Assembly: GCF_001424195.1 (NCBI RefSeq)
Contig: NZ_LMOO01000005.1
Span: 858,828 to 922,827 of the forward strand
Direction of reading: 5' to 3'
DNA: 64,000 bases
Source: Cellulomonas sp. Leaf334
GTDB lineage: Bacteria > Actinomycetota > Actinomycetes > Actinomycetales > Cellulomonadaceae
The notes beneath the pieces are model-generated. The model had not been told where the DNA came from, searched no databases, and saw only the letters and a list, made by a program, of their open reading frames with translations. Shown one piece after another: positions 18,075 through 28,462 of the stretch; position 1 is the first letter of the stretch; each line of letters opens with the position of its first letter. Made by a program: the position numbers and the translations under genes.

Positions 18075-19636
18075 CGATCCCCGACGACGCGCAGCCCGTG
18101 CCCGTCCCCGCCGACGAGGACGCTGTGCGGGCTCCCGCAGGGCCCTTCGTCTCACCGTCCGGCCGCCGCGAGCTCCCGCCGACGCCGCCGACCCCGGAGG
18201 CCGCTCCGGTCGACTCCGTCGCCCCGCCGCAGAGCATGCCCGCCTCGAGCCAGCCCGCGCCGAGCATGCCCGCGCCGAGCCAGCCTGCGCCGTCGTCGCC
18301 GCACCCGCCGGGGTCCCACTGGTCGGTGCCGCACGGCTCCGTCCCGCCGTTCGCCCCGCCGTCGCCGACCGTCCCGACCAACCCGCACGGCCCGGCCGTC
18401 CAGCAGCCCGTGCCGGCGCCCTGGGCCGGGGTGCCGTACACGACGGCCGGCACGACCGCGGGTGCCGACCCGGGACTGCCGCCGGGCGCGTCCGGGGTGC
18501 CGCACACCGTCGTCCTGCACCGCAAGCGCCGGCGCACGCTCTCGGCCGCGTGGGTGGTCCCGCTCGTGGTCATCGCCCTCGCGGCGGGTGCCGTGGGCGG
18601 CGTCCTGGGCTCGCGGCTCACCGACGACGACCGCCTCGCCGACGCTGGCCTCCCCATCGCGCCGGTCGGTGCCGGGCCGGTCGAGCGGGCCCCGGGGTCG
18701 GTGGCCGGGATCGCCGCCGGGGTGCTGCCGAGCGTCGTGTCCATCCAGGTCGACGGCCCCGACGGCAGCGCGACCGGGTCGGGCTTCGTGCTGCGGGGCG
18801 ACGGGTACCTCGTGACCAACAACCACGTGATCGCGCAGGGCGACGACGCAGGCTCCTCGATCACCGTCACGTTCGGTGACGGGAGCGAGCAGGAGGCGAC
18901 GATCGTCGGGCGGACGGCCGACTACGACCTCGCGGTGCTCAAGGTCGACGTCGACGGCTTGACGCCGCTGCTGCTCGGCGACTCCGACTCCGTCGTCGTC
19001 GGTGACCCCGTCGTCGCCGTCGGTGCGCCGCTCGGCCTGGCCGGGACCGTCACGACGGGCATCGTCAGCGCGCTCAACCGGCCCGTGTCCGCGGGCGAGT
19101 CCGACGACCCGAACGACCAGGCCTTCATCAACGCCATCCAGACGGACGCCGCGATCAACCCGGGCAACTCCGGTGGCCCGCTGGTCAACGCGGCCGGCGA
19201 GGTCATCGGCATCAACTCGGCGATCGCGCAGCCGCCAGGGTCCCTCTCGATGGTCGGGGGCAGCATCGGCCTCGGGTTCGCCATCCCCTCGAACCAGGTG
19301 CGCCGCACGGCGGACCAGCTCATCGAGACGGGCAGCGCGACGTACCCGATCATCGGCGTGATGCTGGACCAGCGGTACACCGGGGAGGGCGTGCAGGTGT
19401 CGACGGACGTCTCGGAGGGTCGGCAGCCGGTCACGGCGGGCGGGCCCGCGGAGAGCGCCGGGATCCACCCCGGTGACGTCATCCTGGCCATCGACGGACG
19501 CCCGGTGACGGACCCCGACGAGCTGATCGTCGCGATCCGTGCCCGTACGCCGGGGGACACGATCGTGCTGCACGTGCGCAGCGGCTCCAGCGAACGCGAC
19601 GTGCGCGTCAAGCTCGACGAGTCGCCGACGGACTGA
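18071..19636 (+). CDS. htrA: Membrane-anchored HtrA/DegP-type serine protease with PDZ domain
   Basis: A 521-residue protein. Residues 1-150 are a Pro-rich cytoplasmic region with repeated PAPS units; one membrane segment is at about 157-178; the trypsin-like domain carries the triad H252 (NNHVIAQG), D286 (YDLAVLKV) and S367 (GNSGGPL); a PDZ domain follows from about 420 (GGPAESAGIHPGDVILAIDGRPV). It would degrade or refold damaged envelope proteins and may act in the sigma factor pathway. ATG overlaps the anti-sigma stop by four bases. Confidence 0.94.
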   Translation: MTIPDDAQPVPVPADEDAVRAPAGPFVSPSGRRELPPTPPTPEAAPVDSVAPPQSMPASSQPAPSMPAPSQPAPSSPHPPGSHWSVPHGSVPPFAPPSPTVPTNPHGPAVQQPVPAPWAGVPYTTAGTTAGADPGLPPGASGVPHTVVLHRKRRRTLSAAWVVPLVVIALAAGAVGGVLGSRLTDDDRLADAGLPIAPVGAGPVERAPGSVAGIAAGVLPSVVSIQVDGPDGSATGSGFVLRGDGYLVTNNHVIAQGDDAGSSITVTFGDGSEQEATIVGRTADYDLAVLKVDVDGLTPLLLGDSDSVVVGDPVVAVGAPLGLAGTVTTGIVSALNRPVSAGESDDPNDQAFINAIQTDAAINPGNSGGPLVNAAGEVIGINSAIAQPPGSLSMVGGSIGLGFAIPSNQVRRTADQLIETGSATYPIIGVMLDQRYTGEGVQVSTDVSEGRQPVTAGGPAESAGIHPGDVILAIDGRPVTDPDELIVAIRARTPGDTIVLHVRSGSSERDVRVKLDESPTD

Positions 19637-19696
19637 CCTCGGCGGGCCGTCCCCAGGCGGCCACCGAGGCTCAGTGTCGGGGGGTACTCTGACCCG

Positions 19697-20098
19697 GTGT
19701 TCGGGATCAACGGCGGTGAGCTGCTGGTGCTGCTCGTCGTCGCCGCGCTGGTCATCGGCCCCGAGCGGCTCCCCGGCTACGCCGAACAGCTCGGTCAGTG
19801 GGTCCGTCGCGGCCGCCGGTTCGTCAAGGACGCGAAGGCGCGGGTCGACGAGGAGCTGGGCGAGGAGGTCGGCGACGTCGACTGGGCTGCGCTGGACCCT
19901 CGCAAGTACGACCCGCGACGCATCGTGCGCGACGCGCTGCTGGAGGACGACGAGCCGGTGCGACCGGTGAGCACCCCCGCCACCCGGCCACGGACAGGCG
20001 CTGCCGCCGCACGCGCAGCCACCGGCGGCGCCGCTGCCGCCGCAGCACCAGCGACCACGCCGGCCGCCCCGACGCCCTACGACGACGAGGCCACCTGA
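19697..20098 (+). CDS. tatB: Sec-independent translocase component TatB
   Basis: A 133-residue protein with one N-terminal helix (GGELLVLLVVAALVIGPERLPGYAEQL), the glycine/proline hinge PERLP of TatA/B proteins, an amphipathic helix and a long Ala/Thr/Pro-rich cytoplasmic tail. The acidic helix EELGEEVGDVDWAALDPRKYDP is typical of actinobacterial TatB. GTG start six bases after TACTCT, so leaderless translation is likely. It closes the sigE-type locus. Confidence 0.9.
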   Translation: MFGINGGELLVLLVVAALVIGPERLPGYAEQLGQWVRRGRRFVKDAKARVDEELGEEVGDVDWAALDPRKYDPRRIVRDALLEDDEPVRPVSTPATRPRTGAAAARAATGGAAAAAAPATTPAAPTPYDDEAT

Positions 20099-20157
20099 CC
20101 GGTCCTGCCCCGTCCCCCTCCCTCGGGAGCGCCGGCACGCCGGTCCTCCCGCCCTGA

Positions 20158-21779
<1,622 letters not shown>

Positions 21780-21788
21780 GGTCGGGAC

Positions 21789-22811
21789 ATGACGGCCGAC
21801 GGCACCCCTGAGCAGGACCGGACAGGTCCCGCCGCCGGTGCGGGCACCGCGCACGCGCGTGCCGCGGCAGCAGCGCCGGACCCGCAGGAGGCGCCCCCGA
21901 AGCGGTCGGTCGTGGACCGGGCGAAGGCCCTGTTCGCGTGGTGGCAGCACACGCGTCCTGCTCGGGCGAACGCGCGGTTCGGTGCCCGCGGCGGCGGGGT
22001 GCTCACCGGCGGGATCGCGTACGCGGCGCTGTTCTCGGTGTTCGCCGCACTGACCATCGGCTACACGATCTTCATGGCCGTCCTGGGCAGCAACGACGAG
22101 CTGCGGCAGAAGGTGCTGGACGCGCTGGACGAGTCGCTGCCCGGCCTCATCAAGACCGGCGACGACAGCAGCGGGATGATCGACCCTGACTCGCTGGTGC
22201 TCAGCGGCAGCCTCACGGTGACCGGGATCATCGCGGTCGTCGTGCTCCTGCTGAGCGCGATCGCGGCGATGGCAGCCCTGCGGCTCGCGGTCCGGGCGAT
22301 GTTCGCGTCCGAGGGCGCGGGAGGCAACGCGGTGCTCGGCAAGGCCCGGGAGCTCGGTGGGTTCGTCGGCATGGCGTTCGCGGTGCTGCTGTCCGCCGTG
22401 CTCACCACCGGTGTCGCCAGCGCGGCGTCGTGGATCCTCGACTCGCTCGGCTGGGGCGGCTCCACCACGGTCGTCCTGCGGGTGGTCGGCATCCTCGTCG
22501 CGTTCGTCATCGACGCTGCCATCTTCCTGCTCGTCGTCACCGTGCTGGCCGGCGAGCACGCGCCGTGGCGGGACCTGCGCTGGGGGGCGGTCATCGCCGG
22601 CGTCGGCATCGGGGTGGTCCGCATCCTCGGGACGGAGGTGGTCGCCGGGAGTGTGAACAAGAACCCGCTCTTCACGTCGGTGGCCGTGATCGTGACCCTG
22701 CTGGTCTGGGTCAACCTCATCGCCCGCATCGTCCTGCTCGCGGCCGCGTGGACGGCGAACCCCCCGTTCGTCGAGCCGGCGGCCAAGGAGGAGCCGGCCC
22801 TCGCCACCTGA
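21789..22811 (+). CDS. YihY/BrkB-family membrane protein (first copy)
   Basis: A 340-residue protein with a soluble Ala/Pro-rich N-terminus and about six membrane helices. GGGVLTGGIAYAALFSVFAALTIGY is the conserved first helix; later LGKARELGGFVGMAF and LVWVNLIARIVLLAAAW are typical. The family was once called ribonuclease BN, which is not supported; its role is unknown. ATG six bases after TAGGGT, so leaderless. A closely related copy follows directly. Confidence 0.88.
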   Translation: MTADGTPEQDRTGPAAGAGTAHARAAAAAPDPQEAPPKRSVVDRAKALFAWWQHTRPARANARFGARGGGVLTGGIAYAALFSVFAALTIGYTIFMAVLGSNDELRQKVLDALDESLPGLIKTGDDSSGMIDPDSLVLSGSLTVTGIIAVVVLLLSAIAAMAALRLAVRAMFASEGAGGNAVLGKARELGGFVGMAFAVLLSAVLTTGVASAASWILDSLGWGGSTTVVLRVVGILVAFVIDAAIFLLVVTVLAGEHAPWRDLRWGAVIAGVGIGVVRILGTEVVAGSVNKNPLFTSVAVIVTLLVWVNLIARIVLLAAAWTANPPFVEPAAKEEPALAT

Positions 22812-22820
22812 CTCCGCGCA

Positions 22821-22864
22821 ACGTCCGCACATCCGGTCGTCAGGACGCTCGATCGTGCGGACGT
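22821..22864. terminator. Hairpin between the two YihY/BrkB genes
   Basis: Ten-base perfect stem, ACGTCCGCAC with GTGCGGACGT, around a 24-base loop, directly after the first copy and before the promoter of the second. No U tract; terminator role inferred from position. Confidence 0.5.
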
Positions 22865-22931
22865 ACGGGGCGCCGGCGAGCGGCCGGGTGGGTGCCTGTA
22901 CCGCATGGGTGGGCCGCCCTAGGGTCAGGCC

Positions 22932-23927
22932 ATGTCAGCCCACGAGACAGGTCCCGCGGCCGCGACCGGGTCGGCGCAGGTGCGTCCCGACGCAGTCCCG
23001 CCAGCGACTGCACGGGCCGCGGACGGGCCGTCGCTCACCGTCCGCGGCAAGGCGGCGTTCGTGTGGTGGAAGCACACCCGGCCCGGTCGGGCGAGTGCGC
23101 GGTTCCGCGCCCGCAGCGGCGGCGTCCTCTCCGGAGGGATCGCCTACGCGGCGCTGTTCTCGGTGTTCGCGGCACTGACCATCAGCTACACGACGTTCGT
23201 CGCGGTCCTCGGCGACAACGACGAGCTGCGCGAGAGGGTCCTGCAGGCGGTCGACGACACCTACCCCCACCTCCTCGACACCGGCGACGGGCTGGGCGCC
23301 ATCGACCCGTCCGTGCTGGAGCTGTCCGCCAACCTGACGGCGGCGGGCATCGTCGCGGTGGTCGTGCTGCTGCTCAGCGCGATCGCGGCGATGACGGCCC
23401 TGCGCAGATCGGTGCGCGCGATGTTCGCGACCGAGCTAGGCGGCAACCCGATGCTCGGCAAGGCGCGCGACCTCGGGGGGTTCGTCGGGATGTCGTTCGC
23501 GGTGCTGCTGTCGGCGACGCTGACCACCGGCGTCGGGACGGTCGCGTCGTGGATCCTCGACGCCCTCGGCTGGGACGGTCTGACGACCCTCGTCCTGCGG
23601 GTGGTCGGCATCCTGGTCGCGTTCGTGATCGACGCCGCGCTGTTCGTGCTGGTCGTCACGGTGCTGGCCGCGGAGCACCCGACCTGGCGGGACGTGCTGC
23701 GAGGTGCGGCGATCGCGGCGACCGGCCTGGGGATCGTGCGGACGCTCGGCACGACCGTGGTCGCGGGCAGCGTGAGCACGAACCCGCTGTTCGCGTCCGT
23801 CACCGTGCTCGTGACGCTGCTCGTGTGGGTCAACCTGATCGCTCGCATCATGCTGCTGGCAGCCGCCTGGACCGCCGACCCGCCGTACGTCGAGCCTCCG
23901 GGCACACCGCAGGAGTCCACCGGCTGA
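22932..23927 (+). CDS. YihY/BrkB-family membrane protein (second copy)
   Basis: A 331-residue paralogue of the gene before it. The two align along nearly the full length, e.g. GGIAYAALFSVFAALTI and VLRVVGILVAFVIDAA are shared exactly, while the loops after helix 1 and the tails differ. About six membrane helices. It has its own TAGGGT six bases before the ATG, so it is transcribed independently and probably leaderless. Function unknown. Confidence 0.88.
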   Translation: MSAHETGPAAATGSAQVRPDAVPPATARAADGPSLTVRGKAAFVWWKHTRPGRASARFRARSGGVLSGGIAYAALFSVFAALTISYTTFVAVLGDNDELRERVLQAVDDTYPHLLDTGDGLGAIDPSVLELSANLTAAGIVAVVVLLLSAIAAMTALRRSVRAMFATELGGNPMLGKARDLGGFVGMSFAVLLSATLTTGVGTVASWILDALGWDGLTTLVLRVVGILVAFVIDAALFVLVVTVLAAEHPTWRDVLRGAAIAATGLGIVRTLGTTVVAGSVSTNPLFASVTVLVTLLVWVNLIARIMLLAAAWTADPPYVEPPGTPQESTG

Positions 23928-23933
23928 CCCGGT

Positions 23934-24692
23934 TCACAGCGCGGCGTGCAGCTCCGGCAGCCGCGAGGCCAGGACCGCGAGACGGGCACGGGTGGCCGCG
24001 GGCTCACCGGCCTCTCCCAGCCGGAGCATCCCCGGGTCGCCTGCCGCCTGCGCCGCCGCGATCCGGTTCGCCGACTCCGTCATGCGGATCGTCACGCGGT
24101 CGAGCACCGCGTGCGGGTCGAGCGCGCCGTACCCGTCCGCGATGGTGCGCAGGACGTGCGCGACCTCGGCTGCGTCGGCGTCGGGGAACAGGACCGCCGT
24201 GTTCCACGCGAAGATCGCCACGTCGTCCAGCGGGATCCCCGGGCCGGCGACGTCCCAGTCGAACACCCCCGCCAGGTCGTCGCCGTCGAACGCCATGTTG
24301 TACATCGCGCTGTCGTGGTGGCAGACGATCTCGCCGGGGGCCAGAGCGCGCTCGACGAACCGCCAGCGACGGCTCTCCCGCGGGAAGCCGGCGACGGCCG
24401 CGTGGTACGACCGCAACCACTGCATCGCGGAGCGCACCTGGGCGTCGCTGAGCGTCTCGCGGCCGATGTCGAGCACCCGCCCGGGCAGGAACGTGAGGAT
24501 CTCCCGGTCCTTCTCGTCGATGCCGAGGACCCGGGGGATGCGGGGGAGGCCGGTCGTGGCGAGGAAGTCGAGGAGCTCGTGGATCGCGGGGGTCCACGGG
24601 CCGGTCGGGCGGCGGACCGTGTCACCGACGCGCACGGCCCCGCCGACGTTGCCCCCGGGCAGCAGGATCTCGTCGTCAGGCCCGTTGTTCAC
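23934..24692 (-). CDS. Aminoglycoside/choline kinase-family phosphotransferase
   Basis: A 252-residue protein-kinase-fold protein. The catalytic loop CHHDSAMYN gives D127 and N132, and the metal-binding Asp is D145 in VFDWDVAGPG. The N-terminal lobe is short (RVGDTVRRPTG). Such standalone actinobacterial members phosphorylate unknown small molecules; antibiotic resistance cannot be claimed. GTG start seven bases after TAGCCT on the minus strand, so it has its own leaderless promoter. It is convergent with the second YihY gene, six bases apart. Confidence 0.8.
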   Translation of the reverse strand: MNNGPDDEILLPGGNVGGAVRVGDTVRRPTGPWTPAIHELLDFLATTGLPRIPRVLGIDEKDREILTFLPGRVLDIGRETLSDAQVRSAMQWLRSYHAAVAGFPRESRRWRFVERALAPGEIVCHHDSAMYNMAFDGDDLAGVFDWDVAGPGIPLDDVAIFAWNTAVLFPDADAAEVAHVLRTIADGYGALDPHAVLDRVTIRMTESANRIAAAQAAGDPGMLRLGEAGEPAATRARLAVLASRLPELHAAL

Positions 24693-24717
24693 GTCGGGCA
24701 GGCTACCGGGCGACCTG

Positions 24718-24782
24718 CCCCCGCCATCCAGAGGAACCGCCGAGGATTCGTCGGCGGGACCTCGGGATCGTGGGGGCGGGGG
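24718..24782 (-). terminator. Terminator structure after the sdh operon
   Basis: An inner hairpin, CCGCCGA with TCGGCGG around a seven-base loop (24737-24757), is nested inside an outer pair CCCCCGCC (24718) and GGCGGGGG (ending 24782, next to the sdhB stop). On the minus strand TTCCTCT follows the inner stem. Confidence 0.5.
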
Positions 24783-25559
24783 TCAGAAGGCGCGCGTGAT
24801 CATCGCGCGCTTGACCTCTTGGATCGCCTTCGTCACCTCGATGCCACGCGGGCACGCCTCGGTGCAGTTGAAGGTCGTGCGGCAGCGCCACACGCCCTCC
24901 TTGTCGTTGAGGATCTCGAGGCGCTGGGCCCCACCCTCGTCGCGGCTGTCGAAGATGAACCGGTGCGCGTTGACGATCGCGGCGGGCCCGAAGTACTGCC
25001 CGTCGGTCCAGAACACCGGGCACGACGAGGTGCACGCGGCGCAGAGGATGCACTTGGTGGTGTCGTCGAACCGTTCGCGCTGCTCGGCGCTCTGCAGGCG
25101 CTCCTTGGTGGGCTCGTTCCCGGTGGTGATGAGGAACGGCATGATCTCGCGGTAGGAGGCGAAGAACGGCTCCATGTCGACGACCAGGTCCTTGATCACG
25201 GGCAGGCCCTTGATGGGCTCGACGATGATCGGCTTGCTGGGGTCGAGGTCCTTGAGCAGCGTCTTGCAGGCCAGCCGGTTGCGGCCGTTGATGCGCATCG
25301 CGTCGGACCCGCACACGCCGTGCGCGCAGGAGCGACGGAACGTCAGCGAGCCGTCCTCCTCCCACTTGACCTTGTGCAGGGCGTCGAGGACGCGGTCGGT
25401 GCCGTGGGCGCGGACGGTGAACTCGTCCCAGTACGGCTCGGGGGCGCCGGCGCCGTCGTCGGGGAGGTAGCGCCGGATCTTCAGCGTGACGTCGAAGCTG
25501 GGGATCGCCCCGGCTGCTGCGTTCTGGGGGGCCGCGGCCCGGTCGAGAGTCGCAGTCAT
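24783..25559 (-). CDS. sdhB: Succinate dehydrogenase iron-sulphur subunit
   Basis: A 258-residue subunit of complex II. The 2Fe-2S domain has SCAHGVCGSDAM and LACKTLL; the C-terminal domain has CILCAACTSSCPV and CRTTFNCTEACPRGI for the 4Fe-4S and 3Fe-4S clusters. It passes electrons from SdhA to the membrane anchor. The start overlaps the sdhA stop by one base (TGATG). Last gene of the operon. Confidence 0.97.
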   Translation of the reverse strand: MTATLDRAAAPQNAAAGAIPSFDVTLKIRRYLPDDGAGAPEPYWDEFTVRAHGTDRVLDALHKVKWEEDGSLTFRRSCAHGVCGSDAMRINGRNRLACKTLLKDLDPSKPIIVEPIKGLPVIKDLVVDMEPFFASYREIMPFLITTGNEPTKERLQSAEQRERFDDTTKCILCAACTSSCPVFWTDGQYFGPAAIVNAHRFIFDSRDEGGAQRLEILNDKEGVWRCRTTFNCTEACPRGIEVTKAIQEVKRAMITRAF

Positions 25560-27409
25560 CAGTACTTACGCTCCATCGGCTGGTAGCGGGTCATCGTGAC
25601 GGGCTTGGAGCCCAGCACGAGCTGGTAGTCGTCGAACACCGTGGTGTGCGCGAAGGAGCCCTTGTGGTCGCCGTCGCCGTCGGTGCCCCAGAGCCGGTGC
25701 CCCTTGACGGGCAGCGGACGCCGGTAGGCCATGGTGTGGCGCATGTAGTTCTTGTCGTCGCGGTCCGGGAAGTCCTCGCGGAAGTGCCCGCCGCGCGACT
25801 CGTCGCGGTTGAGGGCGCCGACGACGACGGTCTCCGCGATGTCGAGCAGGAAGCCCAGCTCCACGGCCTCCAGGAGGTCGGTGTTGAACATCTTGCTCTT
25901 GTCCTGCACGGACACCCGGCGGAACCGCTTGTGCAGCGCCTTGATGTCCTCGAGCGCCTGGGTCAGCGACTCCGAGGTGCGGAAGACCTGGGCGTTCAGG
26001 TCCATGGTCTCCTGCAGCGCCTTGCGGATGTCCGCCACGCGGTCGCCGTCGGGACGCGTGCGGATCTCCTCGAGCCCGGCGACGACGGTGGCCGCGGGGT
26101 TCTCGGGGAGCTCCACGAACGACGCGGTCGATGCGTAGGCGGCGGCGGAGATGCCGGCCCGCTTGCCGAACACGTTGATGTCGAGCAGCGAGTTGGTGCC
26201 CAGGCGGTTGGAGCCGTGCACGCTCACGCACGCGACCTCGCCGGCGGCGTAGAGGCCGCGGATGACGTCGGTGGAGTTGCGCAGGACCTCGGCCTCGATG
26301 TTGGTGGGGATGCCCCCCATCGCGTAGTGCGCCGTCGGGTACACCGGCACGGGTTCCGTGTACGGCTCGATGCCGAGGTACGTCCGCGCGAACTCGGTGA
26401 TGTCCGGGAGCTTGGCGTCGATGTGCGCCGGCTCCAGGTGCGTCAGGTCGAGCAGCACGTAGTCCTTGTTCGGACCCGCGCCGCGTCCCTCGCGCACCTC
26501 GTTGGCCATCGACCGGGCGACGATGTCGCGCGGTGCCAGGTCCTTGATGGTCGGGGCGTAGCGCTCCATGAAGCGTTCGCCCTCGGAGTTGCGCAGGATG
26601 CCGCCCTCGCCGCGCGCGGCCTCCGACAGCAGGATCCCGAGCCCGGCCAGACCGGTCGGGTGGAACTGGAAGAACTCCATGTCCTCCAGCGGGATGCCGC
26701 GGCGGTACGCCAGCGCCATGCCGTCGCCCGTGAGGGTGTGCGCGTTGGAGGTCGTCTTGTAGATCTTGCCCGCGCCGCCGGTGGCCAGGACCACGGACTT
26801 GGCCTGGAAGACGTGGATCTCGCCGGTGGCCAGCTCGTAGGCGACGACGCCCGAGACGTTGACCTCCTCGCCGTCCGGCACGTGGCCGGCCGCGAGGTCG
26901 TGGTCCACCAGCAGGTCGAGCACGTAGAACTCGTTGAAGAACTCGACGTCGTTCTTCACGCACTGCTGGTAGAGCGTCTGCAGGATCATGTGGCCGGTGC
27001 GGTCCGCGGCGTAGCAGGACCGGCGCACGGCCGCCTCGCCGTGGTTGCGGGTGTGCCCGCCGAACCGGCGCTGGTCGATCTTGCCCTCGGGCGTCCGGTT
27101 GAACGGCAGGCCCATCTTCTCCAGGTCCAGCACCGCGTCGATGGCCTCCTTGGCCATGACCTCGGCGGCGTCCTGGTCCACCAGGTAGTCACCGCCCTTG
27201 ACGGTGTCGAACGTGTGCCACTCCCAGTTGTCCTCCTCGACGTTGGCCAGCGCGGCGCACATGCCGCCCTGCGCCGCGCCCGTGTGGGAGCGCGTCGGGT
27301 AGAGCTTGGAGATGACGGCCGTGCGCACGCGGGTCGAGGACTCCAGGGCCGCGCGCATGCCGGCGCCGCCCGCGCCGACGATCACGACGTCGTACTGGTG
27401 GGTCTGCAT
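25559..27409 (-). CDS. sdhA: Succinate dehydrogenase flavoprotein subunit
   Basis: A 616-residue catalytic subunit. It begins [22 protein letters not shown] (FAD-binding Rossmann motif), with the flavin-linking H42 in [15 protein letters not shown], substrate motifs [12 protein letters not shown] and the active Arg region in [13 protein letters not shown]. It oxidises succinate to fumarate on the cytoplasmic face. The open frame continues 285 bases upstream but that is sdhD sequence; ATG 27409 matches the family start. Confidence 0.97.
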   Translation of the reverse strand: MQTHQYDVVIVGAGGAGMRAALESSTRVRTAVISKLYPTRSHTGAAQGGMCAALANVEEDNWEWHTFDTVKGGDYLVDQDAAEVMAKEAIDAVLDLEKMGLPFNRTPEGKIDQRRFGGHTRNHGEAAVRRSCYAADRTGHMILQTLYQQCVKNDVEFFNEFYVLDLLVDHDLAAGHVPDGEEVNVSGVVAYELATGEIHVFQAKSVVLATGGAGKIYKTTSNAHTLTGDGMALAYRRGIPLEDMEFFQFHPTGLAGLGILLSEAARGEGGILRNSEGERFMERYAPTIKDLAPRDIVARSMANEVREGRGAGPNKDYVLLDLTHLEPAHIDAKLPDITEFARTYLGIEPYTEPVPVYPTAHYAMGGIPTNIEAEVLRNSTDVIRGLYAAGEVACVSVHGSNRLGTNSLLDINVFGKRAGISAAAYASTASFVELPENPAATVVAGLEEIRTRPDGDRVADIRKALQETMDLNAQVFRTSESLTQALEDIKALHKRFRRVSVQDKSKMFNTDLLEAVELGFLLDIAETVVVGALNRDESRGGHFREDFPDRDDKNYMRHTMAYRRPLPVKGHRLWGTDGDGDHKGSFAHTTVFDDYQLVLGSKPVTMTRYQPMERKY

Positions 27410-27444
27410 CGGTGTCGATGCCTTCCTGTTTCTGGGGGGAGGAG

Positions 27445-27906
27445 CTACGCCGTGCAGAACGAGGGCAGCAGGTCCGCCGGGGAACCCGACGGGCACGGGT
27501 CGAACGTGAAGATGACGAGCGTGCCGAGCACGACGACGACCACGAACGCGAGGTACAGCGACGCCTTGAGGGCCAGGCGCACCCCGTCGCGCTCCGCGTA
27601 GTCGTTGATGATCGTCCGCACGCCGTTGGTGCCGTGGATCATCGCGAGCCAGAGCATCAGCAGGTCCCAGACCTGCCAGAACGGCGACGCCCACTTCCCG
27701 GCGACGAAGCCGAAGTCGATCGCGGAGACACCCTCACCGGCGACCAGGTTGACGAACAGGTGCCCGAAGATCAGGACGAGGAGGATCACGCCGGACGCTC
27801 GCATGAACACCCAGCCGTAGAGCTCGGTGTTGCCGCGCGTGGTCAGGCGGGCGGGGCGGGGCTTCGGGGGCCGCGGGGCCTTCGGGTCGGCGATGGTGGT
27901 CATCAC
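27445..27906 (-). CDS. sdhD: Succinate dehydrogenase membrane anchor
   Basis: A 153-residue protein with three membrane helices; [19 protein letters not shown] and [16 protein letters not shown] hold the haem/quinone-site His residues expected of an SdhD anchor. Two Met codons open the frame; the second, at 27903, is equally possible. Start overlaps the sdhC stop by four bases. Confidence 0.9.
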   Translation of the reverse strand: MMTTIADPKAPRPPKPRPARLTTRGNTELYGWVFMRASGVILLVLIFGHLFVNLVAGEGVSAIDFGFVAGKWASPFWQVWDLLMLWLAMIHGTNGVRTIINDYAERDGVRLALKASLYLAFVVVVVLGTLVIFTFDPCPSGSPADLLPSFCTA

Positions 27907-28310
27907 TCGCCTCCGAACACGTGCATGAGGTGCCGGGGCAGGAAGCCGGCCATGGTGACGACGAACAGGCCCATCACGACCCAGAGCATCACGCGCTGGT
28001 ACTTGGGACCCTTGGCCCAGAAGTCCACGAGGATGATCCGGATGCCGTTGAACGCGTGGAACACGATGGCGGCGACGAGGCCGGCCTCACCGATGCCCAT
28101 GATCGGGTTCTTGTACGTGGCGATGACGTCGTTGTACGCCTCGGGGGAGATGCGCACGAGCGACGTGTCGAGCACGTGCACGAGCAGGAAGAAGAAGATG
28201 GCGACGCCGGTCACGCGGTGGGCGACCCACGACCACATGCCTTCCCGCCCGCGATAGAGCGTTCCGGCGGGTACCTTCCGGGCGGCCGGCGCTGGGGGCG
28301 CTGCAGGCAC
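27903..28310 (-). CDS. sdhC: Succinate dehydrogenase cytochrome b subunit
   Basis: A 135-residue protein, first gene of sdhCDAB. After TLYRGREGMWSWVAHRVTGVAIFFFLLVHVLD come two more helices; the SdhC signature and haem His are in HRVTG and VFHAFNGIRIILVD. GTG 28310 is chosen since GGAGGG lies five bases upstream. The longer frame beginning at TTG 28388 is rejected because that codon lies upstream of the predicted promoter. Confidence 0.88.
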   Translation of the reverse strand: MPAAPPAPAARKVPAGTLYRGREGMWSWVAHRVTGVAIFFFLLVHVLDTSLVRISPEAYNDVIATYKNPIMGIGEAGLVAAIVFHAFNGIRIILVDFWAKGPKYQRVMLWVVMGLFVVTMAGFLPRHLMHVFGGE

Positions 28311-28362
28311 TGGGCCCTCCTGGCGAGTCAGAGGTGCGGACGACGGCGTCCTTGTCTCGTCA

Positions 28363-28368
28363 ACTGTA
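28363..28368 (-). promoter_or_regulatory. Candidate -10 element of the sdh operon
   Basis: TACAGT on the minus strand fits TANNNT and gives a leader of about 46 bases to the sdhC GTG. No good -35 hexamer lies 17 bases upstream, consistent with an activator-dependent promoter. Confidence 0.4.
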
Positions 28369-28407
28369 GTGAACCGATCAGTACGCAACCCGTCGGCAGA
28401 GGCCGCT

Positions 28408-28423
28408 TGTGAGGTATTGCACA
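28408..28423. promoter_or_regulatory. CRP/GlxR-like binding site upstream of sdhC
   Basis: TGTGA-GGTATT-GCACA matches the CRP-family consensus (TGTGA, six bases with central TA, TCACA) except at one base. Its centre is about 60 bases before the predicted sdh transcription start, near the classical class I activator position. Confidence 0.6.
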
Positions 28424-28462
28424 GCGTCGAGCGCGATCACGGGGCTCGCTACCCTGGCGCCC

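Noticed and set aside
21789..23927. Tandem YihY genes as an assembly duplication
   Set aside because: The copies differ throughout at the protein and DNA level and have different flanks, so they are true paralogues.
23934..24692. Antibiotic resistance phosphotransferase
   Set aside because: Only the kinase motifs are shared; short N-lobe and a chromosomal housekeeping setting do not support a resistance claim.
27903..28388. Longer sdhC starting at TTG 28388
   Set aside because: The TTG lies upstream of the predicted -10 element, while GTG 28310 has GGAGGG at the right distance and gives the usual SdhC length.
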